A stretch of DNA of 64,000 bases, from positions 1-64,000 of the forward strand of contig JAKVBD010000011.1 in the NCBI GenBank assembly GCA_022446985.1. Reading direction: 5' to 3'. The first letter of the stretch is position 1, and the number at the start of each line of letters is the position of its first letter. Origin of the DNA: Lentisphaerales bacterium (GTDB lineage Bacteria > Verrucomicrobiota > Lentisphaeria > Lentisphaerales > Lentisphaeraceae). The position numbers and the translations under genes are program-made. A model generated the notes under the pieces. The model worked only from the letters and a program-made list of their open reading frames with translations. It was not told the origin of the DNA and ran no database searches. Of the stretch, positions 40,623 through 48,279 are shown piece after piece.

Positions 40623-42107
40623 ATTCAAGACTCTTTATCATAATGATTGCCAAAAATAATTTCTTTACCATCAATTTTCATAAGAGATCGATCATTTGCC
40701 TTTAAAGCAAATTGATATGTCTCAGAATATGAAACTTTTATGTAGCCTTGAAATTTAATCCCAAAATATTCTTTATTTTTTCTACTATTGAAGTATCAAG
40801 CGCATCTGTAAAGCCAGTCATAACTGGTGATTTCATGGTTATCAATTGCTTGTCATCTGAATAAAAACCAATGTAAATATAATAGTTCAAACCACTCAAG
40901 AAACCTGATAAAGAAGTAAAAGCATTGACAGTTGTTTTCTTGGGAGGCGGCGTCTCCTTTTTACTCTCAATAACTTCTTCAGCCTTTTCATCTTCACTTG
41001 AAATAATTAAGTACCCTGTAAAAAAGCCTAAGCCCAATAGAGCAACCATAACACTCATAACTATGACTGGAACGTTCACGTTCTTCTGCTCTGCCCGTCT
41101 CATTCTTCGAATTGTAGTTGATTCCGCACGAACAAAGCCGGTATTGTCAGTTTTCACTTAAATATGACGAACACCAATTTGATTATCTGTTACTAACTTG
41201 ATAGCAGCTTTGATACCTTTGCTTGCCTGGTAACGCTTTGCCGGCTTTTTGTTCATAACTTATGAACTATTCGAACTGTATTCGCTGATAAATGTGGATA
41301 ATTTTTCTTGAGTGATGCTGGTTACTCCTGGACATGCTTGCGAACAATTTCTTGAAGATTTCCTTCAAATGGGCAACGCCCAGAAAGCAATTGATATAAC
41401 GATGCCTCTAAACAATAGGGGTCGATTCGAATATCTGCATCTCCACCGATAATTTGTTCTGGAGATATATACTGAGGGGTTCCACTGATTATGTCGCCAT
41501 CTTCATCCACCATATCAGAAGCCTTACAAGAAAGCCAAAGATCCATGACCTTAGCAGTACCTTCATAATAAATCATGATATTATCAGGTTTTATATCGCG
41601 ATGAACTGACGGCTTTCTTTCCCAGGCATAGCCAAGTGCATCTGCTACATCCAGCGCTATATCCAAAACACGCAGTTCTTCAACAGCTCCTTTCTGCTTA
41701 AGTATATCGAATAAATTTTGACCTTTGACATACTCCATGGCAAAGAAAAGCTTATCGTCTTCAATTCCTACTTTATAGGCCTGAATGATCTTTGGATGAT
41801 TTAAACTTGCGACTGCAACATGATTCACGGCACGGATAAAGTCTTCACGAAATTTATCACTTTGACTCACTTCTTCTTTGAGGATTTTTAAAGCGACTTT
41901 GCGGTCAAGAGAAAATTGATGAGCAAGGTATACAACTCCCATTCCTCCCTGGCCAAGTAGTTGAAGAAGCGAAAAGTCATCAATGACTACACCAGGACTA
42001 AAGCTCCGGGCAACACAGCAGACAGAGCCACAGCGACCGCAACTTACAAATTCACCATCGCAGTCAGTTTCGACTATATTCTGACAGTTTTCACACTGAA
42101 ATTTCAT
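40623..42107 (-). pseudogene. decayed tandem copy of the zinc-ribbon/kinase/PA14 gene
   Basis: From ATG 42107 there is a zinc ribbon (CENCQNIV, SCGRCG) and a Ser/Thr kinase domain close to the intact neighbour: GQGGMGVVY, VALKILK and HRDIKPDN are kept. The DFG-equivalent is DLW (DLG in the neighbour) and RGDFYSLG has become RIDPYCLE. It stops at 41322. Past breaks come a membrane helix (VNVPVIVMSVMVALLGLGFF) and, after a frameshift near 40738, a PA14 piece (FQGYIKVSYSETYQFALK). The kinase would be catalytically doubtful even if expressed. It arose by tandem duplication. Confidence 0.8.
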
Positions 42108-42185
42108 CCCATCCCAATAAATCTATTAACGCAATCACAGATTACGCACGAATTAGGCTAGGGAATTTTGAGTTTAATAGAAGGG

Positions 42186-43889
42186 TTAAGGCTTGTATCT
42201 GAACCAGCTTTTAGGCACATCGATTTTATCGAATGAAAAGCTTTCTACTTTATGTTCAAAGCCAAAACCGTCTCTCTCCTGAAAATACTCAATACGGTAT
42301 TTGTGCACCCCTTTTTGAAGGGATATCTCACCACTTTTTTCAGTCATTGCATGTTTACCATCATTATCTATAACAACAACATCATCAATAATAAGTTTAC
42401 TACCATCATCGGTCTTCAGATAAAATGTATAAACTTCAGTTTTTGGAACCATGATAAAACCTTCAAAAACTAAACCGAAATCTTGATTAGAGCGCCTTAA
42501 AGACAATGACAGCTCTTTGACTTCGCCTTTCTTCTCTGGCTTTTTCTTGAGCATTGCCTCAAGATTTTTAAACCGTCCTTTATAATACTTATATCTTAAA
42601 CCTCTATTAAAGCCTGAAGTATGCAACGCCTGTTTGTAGGTCGGATGCTTCATTGCCATTTGCTCACGAGGAGTCAAAACCGGCTTTGCAGGAGCACTGC
42701 CTTTCGCAGAAGAATTTGCGGCTTTACGAGATGAGTCTTCTCCAGAGAAAACCATCAATAAAATCAAACCAAGAATTAAAGCACCAACACCAATACCAAT
42801 AACTATTTTAGTAGTTGGATCTTTCTTTTCTTTTACAGGTTTGCCCCGGCGAGCTGTTTTCTTCTCTTTAGAAGGCTTCTTCAAAGCACGTGAAGATGTT
42901 CCACGAGTTGTCGTACCACTGATATTTTTTACAGTTATATGACGCTTCGTAGTAGTGCCCATCTGAGCTTTTTGAGCTTTTTTAAGATCAGCAATCAGAG
43001 AGGCTGCATCTTGATAACGATTTTCGGGCTTCTTAGCTAAAAGCTTCCGAATGATTTTACCAAAAGCTTCTGAAACATGAGGAGCCACCTGCTTGAGTGA
43101 GGGTGGCTTTTCCGTCATGTGTTTTTTAATCATCTCTTCCAATGAACCATCGAACACAAAACGGCCTGAAACTAAGTGATAAAGCGTTGCTCCTAAACTG
43201 TAGAAGTCACCACGAACATCCATGGCATCTCCCATAATCTGCTCTGGCGAAATATACTGAGGAGTTCCACTGATTATGTCGCCATCATCATAGACATCTC
43301 CAGCTCTACGAGAAAGACCAAGGTCCATCACTTTTGCAACACCGTCACTGCTAATCATTATATTATCCGGTTTTATATCCCGGTGAATTAAACGACTTGT
43401 ATCCCAGGCATAGCCTAGGGCTTCCGCAGCATCGATGGCAATTTCAATCACTCTTGACGGATCTAAAGCACCTTCATGTTTCAAAATGTCATTTAAGTTT
43501 TGGCCTTCAACCATTTCCATGGCAAAGAAAAGTTTATCTTGGTCGAAACCCACTTTGTAGGCACGGATGATATTTGGGTGATTTAAACTGGCAACAGCGC
43601 GAGCTTCCTGAATAAACTCCTCACTGAATTTTGGATCCTCAAGAAATTTTGCTTTTAAGATCTTCAAAGCGACTTCACGATCAAGAGAGAACTGATGCGC
43701 TAAGTACACGTCACCCATACCCCCTTGGCCAATGAGTTGCAAAATCGCGAAGTCATCAATAACCACTCCTGGCCCAAAACCCTTTGGAACCTGACACGTA
43801 GCCCCACAGTGGCCACACATTACTAATTCGTCATCAAAATCTGTTGCCACAATTCCGTGACATTCATGACATTGAAATTTTATTCCCAT
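42186..43889 (-). CDS. receptor-like Ser/Thr protein kinase with zinc ribbon and PA14 domain
   Basis: The 567-residue protein has these parts in order. Zinc ribbon with CHEC and CGHC (residues 7-28); Hanks-type kinase domain 43-300 with glycine loop GQGGMGDVY (54-62), Lys76 in VALKILK, HRDIKPDN (169-176) and DLG (189-191); basic linker; one membrane helix (361-381); and an outer PA14-type domain (about 430-550, GFIMVPKTEVYTFYLKTDDGSKLIIDD). The DLG in place of DFG is also common in active bacterial kinases. It would sense a ligand, probably a glycan, outside and phosphorylate proteins inside. Its tandem copy downstream is dead. Confidence 0.9.
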   Translation of the reverse strand: MGIKFQCHECHGIVATDFDDELVMCGHCGATCQVPKGFGPGVVIDDFAILQLIGQGGMGDVYLAHQFSLDREVALKILKAKFLEDPKFSEEFIQEARAVASLNHPNIIRAYKVGFDQDKLFFAMEMVEGQNLNDILKHEGALDPSRVIEIAIDAAEALGYAWDTSRLIHRDIKPDNIMISSDGVAKVMDLGLSRRAGDVYDDGDIISGTPQYISPEQIMGDAMDVRGDFYSLGATLYHLVSGRFVFDGSLEEMIKKHMTEKPPSLKQVAPHVSEAFGKIIRKLLAKKPENRYQDAASLIADLKKAQKAQMGTTTKRHITVKNISGTTTRGTSSRALKKPSKEKKTARRGKPVKEKKDPTTKIVIGIGVGALILGLILLMVFSGEDSSRKAANSSAKGSAPAKPVLTPREQMAMKHPTYKQALHTSGFNRGLRYKYYKGRFKNLEAMLKKKPEKKGEVKELSLSLRRSNQDFGLVFEGFIMVPKTEVYTFYLKTDDGSKLIIDDVVVIDNDGKHAMTEKSGEISLQKGVHKYRIEYFQERDGFGFEHKVESFSFDKIDVPKSWFRYKP

Positions 43890-43982
43890 TAAAGCGCTTT
43901 ATTTTTCCAAGTTAATATATTCTTAAGCGCTATCTTCGACAGCATCTGAATATCTTATTAAATAATTGAGCTTACAACCAGA

Positions 43983-44834
43983 CTATTTATTCATTTTAAT
44001 GAAAGTTGATGGAGCCAATCCTGTGATCTTCTTAAATTGTCGTGAAAATGTGTATGCATCCGGGTAATTAAGATGAGCTGCTGTCTCCTTAACACTATTT
44101 CCTTGTAAGAGTAATTCTTGAGAAAGTTCAACTCTCTTTAAGATGCGAAAATCTCCGGGTGCCATACCGACACTTTTAATGAACTGACTGCGAAAAGCTC
44201 CATAAGAAAGCTTAAGACTATCAGCCAACTCAGGCAAAACCATTTTCTTATTAAAATTTTTACTTAAAATACTGATAGCTTTATCTATAACGGAACTTGT
44301 TGGCTTAAGCTTACGGCGCGCCAGCTGATGAAACTTTAAAATAATTTGCTGAAACTTGATCGCCACATCCATCAACTCTTCATCTCTTTTAGACTGTAGC
44401 TCACCAATCATTTGCAGGTAATCTTGTACAATAGTCGGCAAAATTCCTAATTTCATAACCGGCTCAAGTGAAGCCAGGCTATGCGTGAGCTTCATAAGGC
44501 TCAATGCCTCTGCAGGCATAGCGATAAAAAATGAAGCTGAGTACCCATGGAGCTTAAGCTTATGTTTCACATTTGGGAACCGCTGAACAAAACATCCTGG
44601 AGTCACTTCATTCCTTCCATGAACTTCATCTTCATAATAACCTTCGCCGCTCAATACATAAACTAAGGCATACTGTGGGGTGACAAAATCCTGGTTTAGA
44701 TGACCTTCTTCACAAATCTGAAAACCACACCTCAAAGGACATTGTATATTCCAAACCCCTAAACGATGACAGGCTTGATGCTTAATTTCCAAATCACCAA
44801 ACTTATAGACTTTGTTTTGTTTCCAATAATTCAT
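43983..44834 (-). CDS. AraC-family transcriptional regulator
   Basis: This is a ~283-residue protein. The N-terminal part is a cupin-like sensor (YALVYVLSGEGYYEDEVHG, PGCFVQRFPNVKH). The last ~100 residues are the paired helix-turn-helix AraC domain, with ELADSLKLSYGAFRSQFIKSVGMAPGDFR and ETAAHLNYPDAYTFSRQFKKITGLAP. Such regulators usually respond to sugars. No ribosome site is evident, and the start could also be GTG 44840. It is followed in the same direction by the kinase gene, but the gap of 93 bp gives no firm link. Confidence 0.85.
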   Translation of the reverse strand: MNYWKQNKVYKFGDLEIKHQACHRLGVWNIQCPLRCGFQICEEGHLNQDFVTPQYALVYVLSGEGYYEDEVHGRNEVTPGCFVQRFPNVKHKLKLHGYSASFFIAMPAEALSLMKLTHSLASLEPVMKLGILPTIVQDYLQMIGELQSKRDEELMDVAIKFQQIILKFHQLARRKLKPTSSVIDKAISILSKNFNKKMVLPELADSLKLSYGAFRSQFIKSVGMAPGDFRILKRVELSQELLLQGNSVKETAAHLNYPDAYTFSRQFKKITGLAPSTFIKMNK

Positions 44835-44897
44835 AAGCACAATAATAGTATGAACTGTGCAAAATGAAAAGCTTGTTAGTGAAGTCTTATTGTGAAG

Positions 44898-44969
44898 CTG
44901 GCCGACCAGGACTTGAACCTAGAATAATGGGATCAAAACCCACTGTGTTACCGATTACACCATCAGCCA
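44898..44969 (-). tRNA. tRNA-Gln (TTG)
   Basis: The minus strand folds as a tRNA: acceptor TGGCTGA with TCGGCCA, anticodon stem TGGG/CCCA with loop TTTTGAT giving anticodon TTG, and T-loop TTCAAGT in CTAGG/CCTGG. The discriminator is G, as usual for tRNA-Gln, and CCA is not encoded. Confidence 0.9.
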
Positions 44970-45107
44970 ATAGCCCGTGATTATAATCTAACCTACGGTC
45001 ATTTCCAGTACAAATTTTATCTTTTTTTAGATTTTCTAGAAAGCAATTCAACAGGCACGCCCTATAATACTGTCGACAATTAATTAACAGTAGATTAAAA
45101 GCAACAG

Positions 45108-45839
45108 ATGGCATTTCGAATAGCACAGCTCAAAGCAAGTGGAGAACGCATCCAGACTGCCCTCATCAGTCAAGGGGCTGCGACTATTTCAGCATCTCCG
45201 GATGCTGACTTAAAAGTAGATTTCAAGGCTGATGCTTTTTTGAAGATCAAAGAAGAAAACAAACTTTGTAAGCTTGAAGTTAAAGGCCTAACGGTAAATT
45301 ACCGTAATCACACTGTTTCAGATGGCAAATTTTGTCTCGGTACAGGTTGCGAATTCACCTGTGGCAACGACAGCTTTTATGCTACGATCGTGAACGATGG
45401 CAGTCCTACTGAATTCAAAAAAGGCTATTTAGCCAATGCGGCTATATTCCTAACCTGGTCTTTACTGGTTATACAAATTGTTGTACCTGCATGGCTACCC
45501 TTTAAAATCACTTCACACACAGCTAAAGGCCGTAGTGTCCTCGCAGAAAACTGCTCTTTGGGTCTCGACCAGTTGCGTAACTCTTTAAGAGATTCAGGTA
45601 AGGATATCTCTAACATCTCTCCTATTCACAACGACATAATGGCAAATCTCAAAGAAGAAATTGAGCAAATCACCTGGACCTACAGAAATGCCGGAGAATT
45701 CATGACTGCAGAACAACTCAGTCAACTACTGGATCATATAGAGCAATACAAATTCGTATTGAAAGAATTGAAAAAGTCTCAAGTCATCACAGTTCAACCC
45801 ATCGACTCCGGCAAAGTCATTGAAGGACTTCCTCTTTAG
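45108..45839 (+). CDS. single-helix membrane protein, possible FHA-like N-terminus
   Basis: This is a 243-residue protein. Residues 1-100 alternate strands with ISASPDADLKVDF and GKFCLGTGCEFTCG, a pattern that recalls FHA domains, but the phosphopeptide-binding Arg and Ser are not clear. A membrane helix lies near 109-131 (AAIFLTWSLLVIQIVVPAW). The C-terminal ~110 residues are helical and charged. It is followed 6 bp later by a lytic transglycosylase and then a SirB1-like gene, so the three likely form a cell-envelope operon. Function is unknown. Confidence 0.55.
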   Translation: MAFRIAQLKASGERIQTALISQGAATISASPDADLKVDFKADAFLKIKEENKLCKLEVKGLTVNYRNHTVSDGKFCLGTGCEFTCGNDSFYATIVNDGSPTEFKKGYLANAAIFLTWSLLVIQIVVPAWLPFKITSHTAKGRSVLAENCSLGLDQLRNSLRDSGKDISNISPIHNDIMANLKEEIEQITWTYRNAGEFMTAEQLSQLLDHIEQYKFVLKELKKSQVITVQPIDSGKVIEGLPL

Positions 45840-45845
45840 ATAATA

Positions 45846-46418
45846 ATGAGCCGACTGAAGAAATCCATACTCGCTATATTCGCTCTTTGTGTGACTGCGG
45901 CTGTCAGCATACCACTACACTATTATATGCAATTCAAAGAAAGAGAGAAAAGTTTTGATTCTCTGATCATCCAAACTGCCAAGCGACATGAAATAGAACC
46001 TTCTCTCATAAAAGCTCTTATACGCCGCGAAAGTAAATTTAAGGATAATGTTCGTGGCAGGCATGGTGAATACGGTCTTATGCAAGTCACTCCCATTGCT
46101 GCTGATGACTGGATGCGCCTTAACCGCAGTGGCAAATTTCAAAACTATTCTCAGCTGATGAAACCAGAGATCAATTTAGAAATAGGCACATGGTACCTCG
46201 CTCATGCCATGCGGCGCTGGAAAGACTACAAACAGCAGAAAACTTTGGCTCTAGCTCAGTACAATGCCGGCCCGGGAAATGTCGTCAAAAAGAAGTGGGT
46301 TCCCAGTCATAAAGACGGTGATGCCTTAAATTTAATAACGTTCCCGACTACAAAAGCTTATATTCAGTATATATTAGAATATGAAAAGCATTACAGGAAG
46401 GAGGGGATAAATAAATGA
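45846..46418 (+). CDS. membrane-anchored lytic transglycosylase (SLT family 1)
   Basis: This is a 190-residue protein with an N-terminal signal anchor (8-27) and the SLT fold. E62 in LIRRESKFKDNV is the catalytic acid. Later motifs are GEYGLMQVTP and LALAQYNAGPGNV. It cleaves the glycan strands of peptidoglycan by forming 1,6-anhydromuramic ends. It is short, with little beyond the catalytic domain, like MltE or EtgA types. Its end overlaps the next gene as ATGA after GGAGGG, so the two are co-translated. Confidence 0.9.
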   Translation: MSRLKKSILAIFALCVTAAVSIPLHYYMQFKEREKSFDSLIIQTAKRHEIEPSLIKALIRRESKFKDNVRGRHGEYGLMQVTPIAADDWMRLNRSGKFQNYSQLMKPEINLEIGTWYLAHAMRRWKDYKQQKTLALAQYNAGPGNVVKKKWVPSHKDGDALNLITFPTTKAYIQYILEYEKHYRKEGINK

Positions 46419-47209
46419 CAGAAGTAGAAGCATTAATCAATCTTCTCCATGATGACGACCCACAGATCGCTATAGTTGCAATGGAGAAATTACTTTCTTC
46501 GCCATCATTTATTGATGACCACTTGCGTGACCTTCAGGAATCATCTGATCCCAAAGTCAGATCCCGCATTCACCAAATGGAGAGTATCATTACTCGCCAG
46601 AAACAGCTGGATGAGTTTATTACCCGTATAAAGGATAATAAAATTGAACTCTGGGAAGATCTAATTACCCTCAACAAGATTATTGATCGCGACCTGTCAA
46701 CATCGACATTTATCGATGCTTTTGAAAGCTTGACTGAGAAAATGGAAAATACTTCTCCTTCGACTTTAGAGCTGGCAACCTTCATGCGCGAACAAAATTT
46801 TTCAGCTCCTTCAGACGACATTCTCGATCCAGGGCTTTTCCTGATTTATGAAGTTGTTGCAGCGGACCTCGGTAATCCTTTGCTGCTTTGCATCGTTACT
46901 CGACAACTGGCTCTTAGACAGGAGAAAAAATTGACAATTGTCTTACATAAAGGCAGACACTGTTTGATAGATGACGACAACTCATTCATCGATCCTCACA
47001 ATAGTTGGGCTGTTACAAGACTGCGCAACAACTTCAAAGTCTATCCATGTACAAATAGAGACATACTGTTAACGATTATTTCTCAACTTTACTTATCTGC
47101 CTTAGTAGAAGGTCACTTGAGAATCATCTCATTCCTGTCGCAGATCATGTCTGCCCTCAGCAATATGTCAGTAGACGACTTTCCTTACCCAGTTGGCAAA
47201 CAGAAATAA
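46415..47209 (+). CDS. SirB1-like (transglutaminase-like core 2) protein
   Basis: This is a 264-residue protein. The first 90 residues resemble HEAT-like helices. The second half has LGNPLLLCIVTRQLALRQ and KGRHCLIDDDNSFIDPHNSW, which follow the GIPISLALIYLELARRLG...HFLVR...FIDPFN pattern of SirB1/UPF0162. The expected Cys, His and Asp of an active transglutaminase fold are only partly recognisable. The upstream neighbour acts on peptidoglycan. The four-base overlap argues for a joint role, but none is known. Confidence 0.6.
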   Translation: MTEVEALINLLHDDDPQIAIVAMEKLLSSPSFIDDHLRDLQESSDPKVRSRIHQMESIITRQKQLDEFITRIKDNKIELWEDLITLNKIIDRDLSTSTFIDAFESLTEKMENTSPSTLELATFMREQNFSAPSDDILDPGLFLIYEVVAADLGNPLLLCIVTRQLALRQEKKLTIVLHKGRHCLIDDDNSFIDPHNSWAVTRLRNNFKVYPCTNRDILLTIISQLYLSALVEGHLRIISFLSQIMSALSNMSVDDFPYPVGKQK

Positions 47210-47235
47210 GCCCAGGCACCACTCAGTCTAAGTAG

Positions 47236-47985
47236 ATGAATTCAGAAATAAGCAAAATCCAACAAGAGTTTTTTGAAAAGCTCGGAGACTTCAACAGGTA
47301 TGATCAACTCATGCCCCCGAGTTCTGGTGTCTACACATTCATCAAAGACCGGCAGGGCCGTGTAATCACTGCCAATCAACTGACAATTGAGCGCTGCGGC
47401 TTTAAAACTGAAGAAGAAATCGTCGGCAAAACTGACTACGATATATTCTCAAGGGATCTTGCTGAAAAATACGCTACAGACGACCAGCATGTCATGGAAA
47501 CCGGTGTCGCCATAATTGATATGCCAGAATTAGCGCCAAATAAGGAAGGTGTCATTCATTGCTACATAACCAGTAAAATGCCCCTCAAAAACTCTCAGGG
47601 CAAAGTCGTTGGTATCATGGGTACAACAACAAGTGTTGAGTATTCACGTCAAGCCCTGAAGGGTTATCTCGAAATTGCCCCTGCCATCGACTACATAAAA
47701 GATCACTATAAAGAAACTATAAATATTCCGGACCTCGCTCAAATGACCGGATTCAAGAACCGTAAATTTGAAGGTCTCTTCAAAGATGTTTTTGGAATCA
47801 CCCCCCAAACATACATCATAAAAATGCGTATTCACTACTCTTGCCTACAGCTCCTAAAGAGCAAAAAAAGTATCTCCGAAATTGCTACAAATGTTGGCTT
47901 CTACGACCACAGCACATTTACTAGACAATTCTCAAAACACATGAACTGCAAACCTGCTGAGTATCGCAAAAAATACTCAATTTAA
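47236..47985 (+). CDS. PAS-domain AraC-type transcriptional regulator
   Basis: This is a 249-residue protein. Residues about 30-135 form a PAS domain (FIKDRQGRVITANQLTIERCGF, GKTDYDIFSRDLA). The C-terminal ~100 residues are an AraC DNA-binding domain (NIPDLAQMTGFKNRKFEGLFKDVFGITPQTYI and ISEIATNVGFYDHSTFTRQFSKHMNCKPAEYR). The joining of PAS to AraC suggests it senses a small ligand or redox state. It lies 26 bp after the SirB1-like gene, and may be the last gene of that operon. Confidence 0.85.
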   Translation: MNSEISKIQQEFFEKLGDFNRYDQLMPPSSGVYTFIKDRQGRVITANQLTIERCGFKTEEEIVGKTDYDIFSRDLAEKYATDDQHVMETGVAIIDMPELAPNKEGVIHCYITSKMPLKNSQGKVVGIMGTTTSVEYSRQALKGYLEIAPAIDYIKDHYKETINIPDLAQMTGFKNRKFEGLFKDVFGITPQTYIIKMRIHYSCLQLLKSKKSISEIATNVGFYDHSTFTRQFSKHMNCKPAEYRKKYSI

Positions 47986-48015
47986 GCTCGTTCTCAAAAA
48001 AAATATTAAAAAAAT

Positions 48016-48044
48016 TTGCTTCTGATATTCGGAATCATTATAGT
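48016..48044 (+). promoter_or_regulatory. promoter of the candidate small RNA
   Basis: TTGCTT (48016-48021), a 17-bp spacer and TATAGT (48039-48044). It fits the strong promoters elsewhere in the window. It lies after the stop of the PAS-AraC gene and no protein gene follows on this strand before the terminator. Confidence 0.65.
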
Positions 48045-48050
48045 GGATTG

Positions 48051-48259
48051 TAGATAAAAAGTCCTCACCATAAAAATCTAATGCATGAAGACAATGTGAC
48101 TACATAAAATTCATGTAAAGCAAAAAGATAGTGTGAGGAGAGGCTACATTTCGCCGGAAGTTTTGTAGCCAAGTTTTCGACAAGGCTGCTCAGGATTCGT
48201 CCCTACCTGGGTGGCCACCTTTTCAAAAAAAGAAGGCTCAAAATTGAGCCTTCTTTTTT
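48051..48259 (+). ncRNA. candidate structured small RNA, ~210 nt, family unknown
   Basis: Between a promoter and a terminator, the RNA can fold into linked helices. A long-range stem TCCTCAC/GTGAGGA (48062-48068 with 48133-48139) encloses a hairpin TGCATGAA/TTCATGTA (48082-48089 with 48110-48117). Then follow a hairpin GGCTACA/TGTAGCC (48142-48148 with 48164-48170) and an 11-bp hairpin GGCTGCTCAGG/CCTGGGTGGCC (48184-48194 with 48206-48216, four wobble pairs), and the terminator. No reading frame fits. It matches no RNA that I know: the core of SRP, tmRNA or RNase P is not visible. It sits between two convergent genes, so it is not a leader. Confidence 0.5.
48228..48259. terminator. bidirectional terminator
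   Basis: AAAAGAAGGCTCAA is followed by its complement TTGAGCCTTCTTTT and more T. It can end both the small RNA and the sulfite/nitrite reductase gene on the other strand. Confidence 0.85.
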
Positions 48260-48279
48260 ATATCAAGTCTTTAAAAAAC

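Noticed and set aside
44898-44969. Second island at tRNA-Gln
   Set aside because: Genes on both sides are intact and ordinary, with no integrase, repeats or relics.
48051-48259. SRP RNA, tmRNA or 6S RNA
   Set aside because: CCGGAAG at 48153 recalls the SRP loop, but the rest of the conserved core is missing; no tmRNA tag frame or tRNA-like ends; the ends do not pair as in 6S RNA.
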